A DNA stretch of 64,000 bases from the NCBI RefSeq assembly GCF_036026595.1, contig NZ_JARZFX010000004.1, positions 1 to 64,000 of the forward strand, read 5' to 3'. This document shows, one piece after another, positions 27,058 through 35,473 of the stretch; the first letter of the stretch is position 1; every line of letters begins with the position of its first letter. The position numbers were made by a program, and so were the translations under genes. The notes below the pieces were generated by a model that saw only the letters and a list, made by a program, of their open reading frames with translations, was not told the DNA's origin and searched no databases. The stretch comes from Virgibacillus_P tibetensis. GTDB lineage: Bacteria > Bacillota > Bacilli > Bacillales > Amphibacillaceae.

Positions 27058-27196
27058 ATACCAAAAGATGAAATTGCCAGTAATAGGAATAAACGTTCTC
27101 TTTTCATTAAGTTATCCAATGTTTAAATGGTATAATAGTACATAGTAGAAAGCTTAGAAGGTAGCAAGTTAAATTGTTTTAAAGGGAGTGATGACA

Positions 27197-27320
27197 ATGC
27201 AAAATGAAACTGACATCCTAATCTATCAAACAGAAGAAGGGAATACAAAAATAGATGTACGGTTAGGAAATAAAACAGTTTGGATGACGCAAAAGGCAAT
27301 AGCAGAATTGTACCAAAAGT
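27197..27320 (+). pseudogene. RhuM-family protein, N-terminal stub
   Basis: About 40 codons match the start of RhuM (virulence protein) family members: ILIYQTEEGNTKIDVRLGN, then KTVWMTQKAIAELYQ. A good AAAGGGAG site lies 8 bases before the ATG at 27197. At about 27318 the match ends abruptly and the frame runs into the antisense of the siderophore ATPase 3' end. The rest of the gene is gone, so a deletion joined the two. Confidence 0.7.
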
Positions 27321-27334
27321 GTAAACTTTATTGT

Positions 27335-28171
27335 TCAGACAATTCCAATTGTTCTTTTGCCACTGCCTTCACCTGCTTTATTTAGTAAACATCGTCCTTT
27401 ACCATATGGAATACATAAAGGTGTACCAAAAATAGGGTCAGTCGTTACCTGGCAATCCATACGAAACACTTCTTTCACCAAGTTACACGTAATCACATTT
27501 TCCGGTTTTCCTTGTGCGTAAACCGTTTTATTTTGAATAGCTACTATATTATGAGCATAGCGGCAAGCTAAGTTTATATCATGTAATACCATAACAATAG
27601 TTCGATTTTCTCTTTCGTTTAACTCAAACAGTAAATCGAGAATTTCAATTTGATGCGTCATGTCTAAGTAAGTTGTCGGTTCATCTAGAAGGATTGTATC
27701 TGTATCTTGAGCTAACGTCATTGCAATCCAGGCTCTTTGTCTTTGTCCACCAGAAAGAGAGTCGACCTGTCTTTCAGCTAGATCTAACATCTGAGTTACC
27801 TTTAACGCCTCATGCACCTTTTGTTCATCTTCTTTAGACCACTGCTTTAGCCAGCTTTGGTACGGATAACGCCCTTGTTTCACAAGCTGTATAACCGTTA
27901 ATCCTTCAGGCGCTTCAGGACCTTGCGGGAGAATAGATAATTGTTTAGCAATCTCTTTTGTTTTCATTTTTTCAATAGAAGCTCCATTAAGAACAACAGA
28001 CCCTGCCTGTGGTTCTAATAAACGAGCCAGTGAACGTAATAACGTCGATTTCCCACAACCATTTCCTCCAATAAAGACAGTAATCTCGCCTTTAGGAATT
28101 TTTACATTAAGTTCTTCTATAATAATCGACTCTCCATAGCCAAGCGTTAATGATGACGTTTCAAGACTCAT
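27335..28171 (-). CDS. Siderophore ABC transporter ATPase (FecE/FhuC/YusV-like)
   Basis: This 278-residue ATPase has Walker A GGNGCGKST, signature LSGGQRQRAWIAMTLAQD, Walker B ILLDEPTTYLD and the His switch VLHDINLA. The subfamily marks are those of ferric-siderophore importers. ATG follows GAGGAACGGAG. Third gene of the minus-strand run permease-permease-ATPase, 17 bp after the second permease. The last ~15 residues (NKAGEGSGKRT…) abut the RhuM junction and may be slightly altered. Confidence 0.9.
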   Translation of the reverse strand: MSLETSSLTLGYGESIIIEELNVKIPKGEITVFIGGNGCGKSTLLRSLARLLEPQAGSVVLNGASIEKMKTKEIAKQLSILPQGPEAPEGLTVIQLVKQGRYPYQSWLKQWSKEDEQKVHEALKVTQMLDLAERQVDSLSGGQRQRAWIAMTLAQDTDTILLDEPTTYLDMTHQIEILDLLFELNERENRTIVMVLHDINLACRYAHNIVAIQNKTVYAQGKPENVITCNLVKEVFRMDCQVTTDPIFGTPLCIPYGKGRCLLNKAGEGSGKRTIGIV

Positions 28172-28188
28172 AACACCACTCCGTTCCT

Positions 28189-29250
28189 CTATAAATTTCT
28201 ATACTTATACAATAAGAAAATAAAATATGGAGCACCAATAACTGCCGTAAAAACTCCAGCAGGAATCTCGTTCGGTCCAAATAATACTCTTCCTATTAAA
28301 TCGGCCACCATTACTAGAATAGCGCCTACGAATGCCGAAACGGGAATAAGCGCTCCAAAGGAAGAACCTACCATCTTCCTGGAAATATGTGGGGCGAGTA
28401 AGCCTACAAAACCAATTCCACCTGCAAACGCAACGCCTCCTGCTGCAAACCCTGTACTAATAAGAAGGAAGAGCACTCGGTACCTGCCAACTGTACTACC
28501 TATTCCGGTAGCTATGGAATCACCTAACTGTTGAACATTTAAATGTCTAATCACCATTGCAAGTAAGATAATTAAGCAGATCGTCCAAGGTAACAGGATC
28601 GAAACATTTTGCCAACTCGCCCCATAAATGGACCCTGTAAGCCAGATGTTAGCCTGGCTTGCACGATAAATTGGTCCTAATATCATAAATAATGTTGTTA
28701 ATGCCTGAGTTAATGCTGATAATCCAATCCCAATTAAAACTAACGTAATGGGGGATACACCATTTTTCCATGCTAATAAATAAATCAGTAAGGCGATTCC
28801 TACAGCTCCTATAAAGGCAGCTAAAGGCATCCACTTTATGCTTACTATTAGAGAGTTGTTTTCATCACTAAAGACCGCTAAAAAGCATACAACTGCAACA
28901 GCAGCTCCTCCTGTAATGCCGATAATGTCCGGAGAAGCTAATGGATTTCGAATGATCCCTTGTAAGATTGCACCTGAGATGGCTAATGATATTCCTACTA
29001 GGATCGCAACAATAATTCTCGGCAGTCGAAACGAATTAACAACGATCTTTTCTAGATTGTCCCCATAACCAAACCAGGCCTTTATCACATTCACCGGACT
29101 TATTTTCATATCACCCAAACCGGCGCTAATAAGTGCAATTAAAACAGTCAAAGATAAAAGCACAAAAATAACGACTAAACTTTTACGATGAATTAAAAAA
29201 GATATATTTTTTCTGCCAAAGCGCAGTGGGATATAGTTTTTAGACTTCAC
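28189..29250 (-). CDS. Iron-siderophore ABC permease (FecCD family)
   Basis: This 353-residue FecCD-type permease has about ten helices. Family blocks are clear: RLPRIIVAILVGISLAISGA, ILQGIIRNPLASPDIIGITG and FVGLLAPHISRKMVG near the C-terminus. Its GTG start overlaps the stop of the preceding permease (GTGA), so the two are coupled. It forms a heterodimeric channel with that permease. Confidence 0.92.
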   Translation of the reverse strand: MKSKNYIPLRFGRKNISFLIHRKSLVVIFVLLSLTVLIALISAGLGDMKISPVNVIKAWFGYGDNLEKIVVNSFRLPRIIVAILVGISLAISGAILQGIIRNPLASPDIIGITGGAAVAVVCFLAVFSDENNSLIVSIKWMPLAAFIGAVGIALLIYLLAWKNGVSPITLVLIGIGLSALTQALTTLFMILGPIYRASQANIWLTGSIYGASWQNVSILLPWTICLIILLAMVIRHLNVQQLGDSIATGIGSTVGRYRVLFLLISTGFAAGGVAFAGGIGFVGLLAPHISRKMVGSSFGALIPVSAFVGAILVMVADLIGRVLFGPNEIPAGVFTAVIGAPYFIFLLYKYRNL

Positions 29251-30251
29251 GACTTAGCCAACCCCTTACGTGCAATGTAAATGAAAAACGGGGTCCCGAT
29301 TATCGCAGTCATTACACCTACAGGCACCTCTTGTGGCATAATTACATAACGCGCCGTAATATCGGCCCCAAGCAACAAACAACCTCCAATGATTGCACAA
29401 TAAGGAATCAACCAGCGATGGTCAATCCCTACTAGAAAACGAGAAATATGAGGGACCATAATTCCAACAAAACCTATTGGACCAGCTATCGAAACCGATC
29501 CGCCAGCTAGTAAAATAATAATAATAGCAGCACATAATTTAGTAACTCCCGTTCGTTGACCAAGCCCCTTGGCGACATCTTCCCCCATAGACAAAAGGTT
29601 AATGCGACGAGCGATGAGTAATGAGCCGATCCAAGCGATAGTCATATATGGTAAGACTGCTTGCAAGTATTCCAATTTTCTCCCTTGTACCGAGCCAGCC
29701 ATCCAAAATAAAACTTCTTCTAATGCTTTTTCATTTAATACAAGAATTCCTTGAGTTAGGGGAGAGAATAAAGCCCAAATGGCAGCACCTGCTAATGTAA
29801 ATTTCATTGGAGTCAATCCACCTTGGCCTAGGGAGCCAATTGAATAAACTGTAATTGCTGCGACTGCTGCACCGGCAAAGGCAATCCAAATAAATGTATC
29901 TAATGATGTAACAGCAAAAAAGGAAACAGAAAACACAATAAAAAAACTTGCCCCAGCATCAATTCCAAATATTTTTGGATCTGCCAATGGATTTTTCGTT
30001 AAAGCCTGCATTAGAGCACCAGCAATACCTAAGCTTGCGCCAACAGCAGCTGCAATCAACGCTCTTGGCATCCTTACGGTTTGGATAATTAGATGTTCAT
30101 TTGAACCATCAAAGTTTGTATATGCTTCAATTGCTAGTTTCCATGAAGTATCTGTATAGCCATAAACAATACTTACACAAATGAATAATAGAAAGAAAAA
30201 TATCCCTACTAAGAGCCCGAAGACTTTTGCTGGGGTTGTTTTTAATAACAT
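29247..30251 (-). CDS. Iron-siderophore ABC permease (FecCD family)
   Basis: This 334-residue permease with the same family blocks (RMPRALIAAAVGASLGIAGA, LMQALTKNPLADPKIFGIDA, FVGIMVPHISRFLVG) is the first gene of the minus-strand operon. AAGGAG precedes its ATG. It is divergent from the binding protein gene; two Fur boxes lie in the shared 185-bp promoter region, so expression should rise when iron is scarce. The arrangement resembles B. subtilis yfiY/yfiZ-yfhA plus yusV (hydroxamate siderophores such as schizokinen), an analogy only. Confidence 0.92.
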   Translation of the reverse strand: MLLKTTPAKVFGLLVGIFFFLLFICVSIVYGYTDTSWKLAIEAYTNFDGSNEHLIIQTVRMPRALIAAAVGASLGIAGALMQALTKNPLADPKIFGIDAGASFFIVFSVSFFAVTSLDTFIWIAFAGAAVAAITVYSIGSLGQGGLTPMKFTLAGAAIWALFSPLTQGILVLNEKALEEVLFWMAGSVQGRKLEYLQAVLPYMTIAWIGSLLIARRINLLSMGEDVAKGLGQRTGVTKLCAAIIIILLAGGSVSIAGPIGFVGIMVPHISRFLVGIDHRWLIPYCAIIGGCLLLGADITARYVIMPQEVPVGVMTAIIGTPFFIYIARKGLAKS

Positions 30252-30326
30252 GATGTGACTCCTTAAATTCCACTGTCTTAATTTTTTCTAACTTTAAGTC
30301 TATTTCAAGCGAGAACGGTTGTCAAT

Positions 30327-30345
30327 GACAATGAGAATCATTTTC
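30327..30345. promoter_or_regulatory. Fur box 1
   Basis: GACAATGAGAATCATTTTC matches the 19-bp Fur consensus (GATAATGATAATCATTATC) at most positions. It lies upstream of the plus-strand −35 element and close to the minus-strand operon start. Confidence 0.85.
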
Positions 30346-30354
30346 GATTACGTG

Positions 30355-30409
30355 TTGACATCCTGTGAAACTAATTTTATTATATTAATTGAGAATGATA
30401 TTTATTATC
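30355..30409 (+). promoter_or_regulatory. Promoter of siderophore-binding protein with Fur box 2
   Basis: −35 TTGACA (30355-30360), 17-bp spacer, −10 TATTAT (30378-30383). Fur box GAGAATGATATTTATTATC spans 30391-30409 over the transcription start, so Fur-iron should block initiation. Confidence 0.85.
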
Positions 30410-30436
30410 AATTACAATAATATACGGAGGAATCAT

Positions 30437-31411
30437 ATGCTAAACAAATCAAAGAAATTCATGACTTTATTACTTATGTTTGCATTTATTGTAGCTTTAG
30501 TTGCATGCGGTACTAATACAGAAGAAACTAATACTGAAACGTCTGAAGCTGATGTAGAAGCTGAAACAGCTTCATACACAGTTGAACATGCAATGGGAAC
30601 TACCGAAATTGAGAAAGCGCCAGAAAAGGTCGTTATATTAACGAACGAAGGAACTGAGGCATTTTTAGCATTAGGCGTAACACCAGTTGGAGCGGTTTCG
30701 TCTTGGACTGGAGACCCTTGGTATGAGCATATTAGCGAGCAAATGGATGGAGTCCAAGAAGTCGGAACTGAATCTGAACCAAATTTAGAAGCGATTGCAG
30801 CTCTTCAACCAGACTTAATTATCGGTAATAAAATGCGTCAAGAGGATGTGTATGAACAATTAAATGCTATTGCACCAACTGTATTTGCAGAATCTCTTCA
30901 TGGAAATTGGAAAGTTAACTTTGAGCTTTATGCAGAAGCTTTAAACAAAAAAGAAGAAGGGCAACAAGTACTAGATGATTACGCCGATCGCATTGCAAGT
31001 ATTCAAGAGCAGGCGGGAGAATTACTAGATTTAGAAATTTCTATGATCCGTTTCTTAGGTGGGGATGTTCGGATTTACCAAAAAGATTCGTTTTCTGGTG
31101 TGATCCTTGACGAAATCGGATTTGCACGTCCTGAATCACAAGATGTTGATGAATTTGCTATTATGGGAGCAACAAAAGAAATGATTCCAGAGATGGACGG
31201 TGACATCCTTTTCTATTTCACATATGAAACAGGTGATGGTGAAGGGTCAAAAGTAGAACAAGAATGGTTGGAAGATCCATTATTCAAGCAGTTACCTGTT
31301 GTAGACAGTGGAAATGCTTATAAAGTGGATGATGTCATTTGGAATACAGCTGGTGGTGTTATTGCTGCAAATCTAATGCTAGATGATTTAGAAAGCAAAA
31401 TACTTAAATAA
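30437..31411 (+). CDS. Iron-siderophore binding lipoprotein
   Basis: This 324-residue periplasmic-binding-type lipoprotein (FecB/TroA fold) has the lipobox FIVALVACG, the family opening TEIEKAPEKVVILTNEGTEA, and LQPDLIIGNKMRQEDVYEQL. It captures a ferric siderophore for the divergent permeases and ATPase. The ATG at 30437 is used since GGAGG lies just upstream; an earlier in-frame start would translate the Fur-box leader. The sequence is closest in feel to YfiY-type hydroxamate-binding proteins. Confidence 0.9.
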   Translation: MLNKSKKFMTLLLMFAFIVALVACGTNTEETNTETSEADVEAETASYTVEHAMGTTEIEKAPEKVVILTNEGTEAFLALGVTPVGAVSSWTGDPWYEHISEQMDGVQEVGTESEPNLEAIAALQPDLIIGNKMRQEDVYEQLNAIAPTVFAESLHGNWKVNFELYAEALNKKEEGQQVLDDYADRIASIQEQAGELLDLEISMIRFLGGDVRIYQKDSFSGVILDEIGFARPESQDVDEFAIMGATKEMIPEMDGDILFYFTYETGDGEGSKVEQEWLEDPLFKQLPVVDSGNAYKVDDVIWNTAGGVIAANLMLDDLESKILK

Positions 31412-31423
31412 AATATTACTAAA

Positions 31424-31458
31424 ATGTCCTTTACTTAAATAGTGAGGGATATTTTTAT
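31424..31458 (+). terminator. Weak terminator after siderophore-binding protein
   Basis: TCCTTTACT … AGTGAGGGA with G-U pairs, followed by tatttttatttt. Confidence 0.5.
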
Positions 31459-31478
31459 TTTAAAACAGGCAAATAATT

Positions 31479-31527
31479 CTCATTTAGATACATTACGGCG
31501 AACCGTATCATAAGTAAATGAGGTTAT
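31479..31527 (+). repeat. Dispersed palindromic repeat, copy 5 (most complete)
   Basis: This is the best copy. Outer arms CTCATTTA … TAAATGAG enclose inner arms GATAC … GTATC and the centre ACGG-CGAA-CCGT, giving an imperfect hairpin of about 45 bp. It lies 72 bp before the DUF262 gene. Confidence 0.8.
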
Positions 31528-31598
31528 AAAATTTAAAGACTTAAAAAAACTTCCACAATATGGCATAATAAGAATAAATCAAATTTGAGGTGATTCTA

Positions 31599-32717
31599 AT
31601 GAGTTTGGAAAGTTTAGAAAAAGAAATAGAGAAAAGTGCTAATGAAATAAAAACTGATTCTTATAGTATGTCCATAGGAGAGATAGCGAATTTATACAAA
31701 GACGGAGATTTAGATATTTTCCCGGAATATCAAAGATATTTTAGATGGAGTATAAATCAAAAGTCGGATTTAATTGAATCAATTATATTAGGTATTCCAA
31801 TTCCTCCCATTTTTGTTGCGCAAGAGGCATCAGGAAAATGGGATGTTATTGATGGGCTTCAAAGAATCAGCACAATTTTAGAATTCATGGGAATTTTAAA
31901 GAAAAAGGATGAGGATGAATTATACTCACCTAGCAATATGGTGAAAACTAAATTTTTACCTTCTATTGAAGGCAAATGGTGGGACAACAAATCAGACGTG
32001 ACTAACAGCTTTAGCGCCGACATAAGAAGAAAGATTAAAAGAAGTAAATTAGATATTATTATTATTGATAGTACTGCAAATCCCCAGGCTAAATACGAGA
32101 TGTTTCAGAGGTTAAATACCAACAGTTCACAATTAACAGATCAGGAAGTTAGAAATTGCCTAATGCTTATGGTTAATCCTGAATACTTTAAAATAGTTAA
32201 TGAACTATCAGAAGACAACACTTTTAAAACTGTGACATCTTTATCATCTAGAAACCTTCAAGAACAGTATGATAAGGAATTAATCGTAAGATATTTAATA
32301 GGACGTTCAGTGAATATCGAAAATATAAATCTACAAGATGATATTGGAAACTATTTAACTGAAGAACTAATAAATTTGATGGAGTCAAATAATGCTGATT
32401 TAAAGCGTTATAGTGAAGATTTTATTAATGCAATAGAACTTTTAAACGCGATATTAGAAGAAAAATCTTTTAAAAAATTTAATAAAGAAAAGAACACATT
32501 TGAAGGTGGATTTTCACTTAGCATGTATGAAGCAACGATAATTGGTTTGAGTGAAAACATTGATTTATGGGAGGACAAGGAGAGATTGGTAGATTTAATT
32601 AAAGAAATACCTAATGATGATCGATTTATGCATGCTACAACACGCGGTAAAAGACCCATTGCAAGATTCCGAGAGTTAACTATATTGTCAAGAGACTTAT
32701 TTACAAATGAAAATTAA
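31599..32717 (+). CDS. DUF262 (ParB/Srx-like) protein
   Basis: This 372-residue protein has the N-terminal DUF262 domain: PEYQRYFRW at residues 42-50 and DGLQRIST at 85-92, the ParB-like nucleotide-binding/nuclease signature shared with GmrSD-type and other anti-phage proteins. The C-terminal ~200 residues are helical. The ATG at 31599 has GAGG 8 bases upstream. Its last 11 bases overlap the HEPN gene, so they are co-translated. DUF262 proteins typically act in defence with a partner nuclease; here that would be the HEPN protein. Confidence 0.88.
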   Translation: MSLESLEKEIEKSANEIKTDSYSMSIGEIANLYKDGDLDIFPEYQRYFRWSINQKSDLIESIILGIPIPPIFVAQEASGKWDVIDGLQRISTILEFMGILKKKDEDELYSPSNMVKTKFLPSIEGKWWDNKSDVTNSFSADIRRKIKRSKLDIIIIDSTANPQAKYEMFQRLNTNSSQLTDQEVRNCLMLMVNPEYFKIVNELSEDNTFKTVTSLSSRNLQEQYDKELIVRYLIGRSVNIENINLQDDIGNYLTEELINLMESNNADLKRYSEDFINAIELLNAILEEKSFKKFNKEKNTFEGGFSLSMYEATIIGLSENIDLWEDKERLVDLIKEIPNDDRFMHATTRGKRPIARFRELTILSRDLFTNEN

Positions 32718-33366
32718 AGATATAGAAAACCTCGAAGAGAGAATAGATAGAGACTTTTCATGGAGAAAAAAGGAATTATTGCAATTGAAAATGGCTATTG
32801 AGAAAAATAATATTGCACTTTCTAAAAAAACACTTGTAAGAAGCGGAATTGCATTACTATGTGCTCATTGGGAAGGGTTTATTCGAAGTGTAGCTAATTA
32901 CTATGTTGTATACGTATGTGGACAAAAAATCAAAAATAAGGACTTAAAAGAAAATTTTATTGCATTTAAGATAAGAAGTGATGTTAAGAAGAGTGGAGAG
33001 TCTCTAAAAAACTCAGTTCATACTAAATTATTAAAAAAGATAGAGAGTATCCAAGAACAAGTATTTTTTGTAAAGTTTATTGACGCTCCTTTTAAAAGGA
33101 TAATAAATACAGATTCTAATCTAAACTACGAATTGTTTGAGGAAATATTACAAAGTATTGGCCTAGAAAATATCTATGAGACCAAGAAAAACTATATAGA
33201 TAATGAGATGTTAAAATATCGACATGAAATAGTACACGGAGAAAACTATAATGATTCAGAGTATAATTTTTCCGAGGTTTATTCACAAGTACTATCCATC
33301 ATGGAAGATTTTAAACTTCAAATCATTGATGCTGCCGAGACAAAGGCACATTTAAAGCAACTATAA
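32707..33366 (+). CDS. MAE_28990/MAE_18760-type HEPN-like nuclease
   Basis: This 219-residue all-helical protein carries the HEPN RNase motif R-x4-H as R172-HEIV-H177 (KYRHEIVHGE), and AHWEGFIR at 53-60, a hallmark of the MAE_28990/MAE_18760 group. Such proteins are predicted to cut RNA and to cause growth arrest. It overlaps the DUF262 gene by 11 bp and lacks an independent ribosome site, which suggests a fixed protein ratio or complex. Positions of the motif near the C-terminus match the family. Toxicity is inferred. Confidence 0.85.
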   Translation: MKIKDIENLEERIDRDFSWRKKELLQLKMAIEKNNIALSKKTLVRSGIALLCAHWEGFIRSVANYYVVYVCGQKIKNKDLKENFIAFKIRSDVKKSGESLKNSVHTKLLKKIESIQEQVFFVKFIDAPFKRIINTDSNLNYELFEEILQSIGLENIYETKKNYIDNEMLKYRHEIVHGENYNDSEYNFSEVYSQVLSIMEDFKLQIIDAAETKAHLKQL

Positions 33367-33525
33367 GAATAGTCAATATTATATAAAATTTAATACTTAT
33401 CTAAATGTTTTCTGACACTAATGCTTACATTCATGGAGGTATAACATGTAAGCTTATTTATTTAGTCACTTATTGTTTCAAACTTCTTAAAGAATGGATA
33501 TAATATGTTTTACGGAGGTAAAACG

Positions 33526-35049
33526 ATGATTAAGAGTTTCTTTGAACAGTTTGACACAAGAGCTACTGATTTTAATATTAAAAGAATAGAAAGCATAAAT
33601 AAAGGAAAGAATGAACAATTTTTTACTCCAATGATAATTGCATCTTATATGAGCTCAATGCTTAAAGAGACTAAAAGAGAAGTAATCAACTTTTTGGATC
33701 CAGGTGTTGGTATTGGAAACTTAACAATTGCATTTATTGCAAATGTTTGTAATTGGAAAAATCGTCCTAATAAAATTCACTGTACTCTGTTTGAAATAGA
33801 TTCAGAACTAATTTCTGTTTTAGAAAATAATTTAGAAATATGTAAAGCTTTATGCAAAAAATATAATATAGAAGTCGAATTTGAAATCATTAATAGTGAT
33901 TTTATTCTCGAGTATGTAAGAGGAATGAAAGAGGATGAGTTAAAGAAAAAATTTGATTACATTAGTTTGAATCCACCATATAAGAAATTAAATACAGAGT
34001 CTTATCATAAAAAAATATTAAGTGAAATTGGAATTGATGTACCTAATTATTATGCTGCCTTTGTTTTGCTGTCAATAAATTTATTAAAAGATAAGGGTCA
34101 GTTAGTTTGTATTACTCCTCGTAGTTTCTGTAATGGGCAGTATTTTAAATCATATAGAAAATTTCTTTCAAACAACGTAAAATTAGAAAAGATTCACAAC
34201 TTTAATTCTCGAAAAGATATTTTTTATGATGATATCTTACAAGAAGCAATAATAATGTATGTTTCTAAGAATAAACAAAAGTTTAATGATAGAGTTGAAA
34301 TTATAGAGAGTATAGATAATAATTTAACTTGCATGGAGAGGATAAAAAAACGTTATGACAACATAGTCTTTCCGGATGACACTGACAAAATCATACGAAT
34401 AATTAAGGATGATAGTATAGAGGTAGTCGAAAAAATGCATCAATTACCATATACTTTAGAAGATTTAAATATAAACGTATCAACAGGTCCCATAGTTGAT
34501 TTTCGTGAAAAGGAAGGGTTGTTATCATTTGATAGGACTCCTTTTTCAGTTCCTATTATTTATCCGGAGAATTTTTATAAAGGATTAATAAGGTGGCCTT
34601 TAAAAGGAAAAAAACCACCTTTTCTAATTGAAGATAAAAGTAATATAAAAAACTTAAGATCTTCTGGAGTTTACGTTTTAGTAAAAAGATTCAGTTCTAT
34701 GGAGGAAAAAAAGAGGATTGTTGCAGCGGTATATAACAGTGACTTAATTTGTAATACTAGAGTAGGATTTGATAACAAAACAAATTATTATCATATTACA
34801 AAGAATGGAATAAAAAATATCGAGATTGCGAAAGGACTTTCTTTGTATTTAAACTCGTCACTAGTAAATTTTTATTTTAGAACATTTAGTGGAAATACAC
34901 AAGTAAATATAGCTGATCTAAAATTATTAAAATATCCCTCTATAAGTAATTTATTAAGATTAGGCAGAGCTTATGAAGGATTTCTCCCAAGTCAAGCTGA
35001 AATTGATAATATAATTGATACAATACTTTTCAAAAAAGAGAAACAATGA
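33526..35049 (+). CDS. N6-adenine DNA methyltransferase (gamma-type, NPPY)
   Basis: This 507-residue enzyme has GKNEQFFTP (27-35), SAM motif I LDPGVGIGNLT (57-67), and catalytic motif IV NPPY (149-152), followed by a target-recognition-like C-terminal half (~300-507). This order is that of Eco57I/TaqI/PaeR7I-type adenine methylases. ATG at 33526 follows GGAGG. No restriction endonuclease is adjacent: it is preceded by the DUF262-HEPN pair (159 bp upstream) and followed by a terminator. It is either an orphan or the modification arm of a system whose effector is the DUF262-HEPN pair. Confidence 0.87.
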   Translation: MIKSFFEQFDTRATDFNIKRIESINKGKNEQFFTPMIIASYMSSMLKETKREVINFLDPGVGIGNLTIAFIANVCNWKNRPNKIHCTLFEIDSELISVLENNLEICKALCKKYNIEVEFEIINSDFILEYVRGMKEDELKKKFDYISLNPPYKKLNTESYHKKILSEIGIDVPNYYAAFVLLSINLLKDKGQLVCITPRSFCNGQYFKSYRKFLSNNVKLEKIHNFNSRKDIFYDDILQEAIIMYVSKNKQKFNDRVEIIESIDNNLTCMERIKKRYDNIVFPDDTDKIIRIIKDDSIEVVEKMHQLPYTLEDLNINVSTGPIVDFREKEGLLSFDRTPFSVPIIYPENFYKGLIRWPLKGKKPPFLIEDKSNIKNLRSSGVYVLVKRFSSMEEKKRIVAAVYNSDLICNTRVGFDNKTNYYHITKNGIKNIEIAKGLSLYLNSSLVNFYFRTFSGNTQVNIADLKLLKYPSISNLLRLGRAYEGFLPSQAEIDNIIDTILFKKEKQ

Positions 35050-35070
35050 ATTAATGTTGTTTCTCTTTTT
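35034..35070 (+). terminator. Terminator of the methyltransferase gene
   Basis: AAAAGAGAAACAA pairs with TTGTTTCTCTTTT, overlapping the stop codon, then tttaac. Confidence 0.85.
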
Positions 35071-35145
35071 AACTATTCTTTATTTAATTATTAAATTATG
35101 ATTAGGTTGAAAGTAGAATATATAGTTATTACCAACTTCCTTGTT

Positions 35146-35190
35146 CCTCAGATAGATACATCACGGTGAACCGTATCATAATTAAGCGTA
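35146..35190 (+). repeat. Dispersed palindromic repeat, copy 6
   Basis: CCTCAGATAGATACATCACG then GTGAACCGTATCATAATTAA. Additional outer arms (CTTCCT at 35135-35142 and AGGAAGG near 35195-35201) extend the hairpin. Together with copy 5 it brackets the defence-like cluster in direct orientation. Confidence 0.75.
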
Positions 35191-35473
35191 AAATAGGAAG
35201 GTAAGAAAGGGTTTTTCTTAATTTTTCCACTTAACGGTTCCTTGTTTGATTGCTATAATATATCCACAGAAATTCTAACCCCTCTGGTTAAAAGTTTAAT
35301 AAAGTTAAAAAAGCATGTTAATGTATGGATACGCATTTTAATTTTATGAATAAGTTGGTAAATTAGGCTTCTGGGGGAAAAACATACGGTGATTTTCTTT
35401 TTTGGTAGATAAGAAAATGGTAAACTTATTTTTAGTAATATTCATGAATAAATATTTAAGGGATGATCAAGGG
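35191..35473. other. Intergenic, no gene seen
   Basis: AT-rich with no coding character. It contains the promoter region of the second hydroxyacid oxidase. Confidence 0.4.

Larger units (their letters stand above)
26852..27180. other. Intergenic with repeat copy 4 and a terminator
   Basis: Contains repeat copy 4 and a hairpin terminator at 27015-27057. No gene is seen. Confidence 0.5.

Noticed and set aside
33526..35049. Classic type II restriction-modification pair
   Set aside because: No endonuclease-like ORF is adjacent; the only partners are the DUF262 and HEPN genes.
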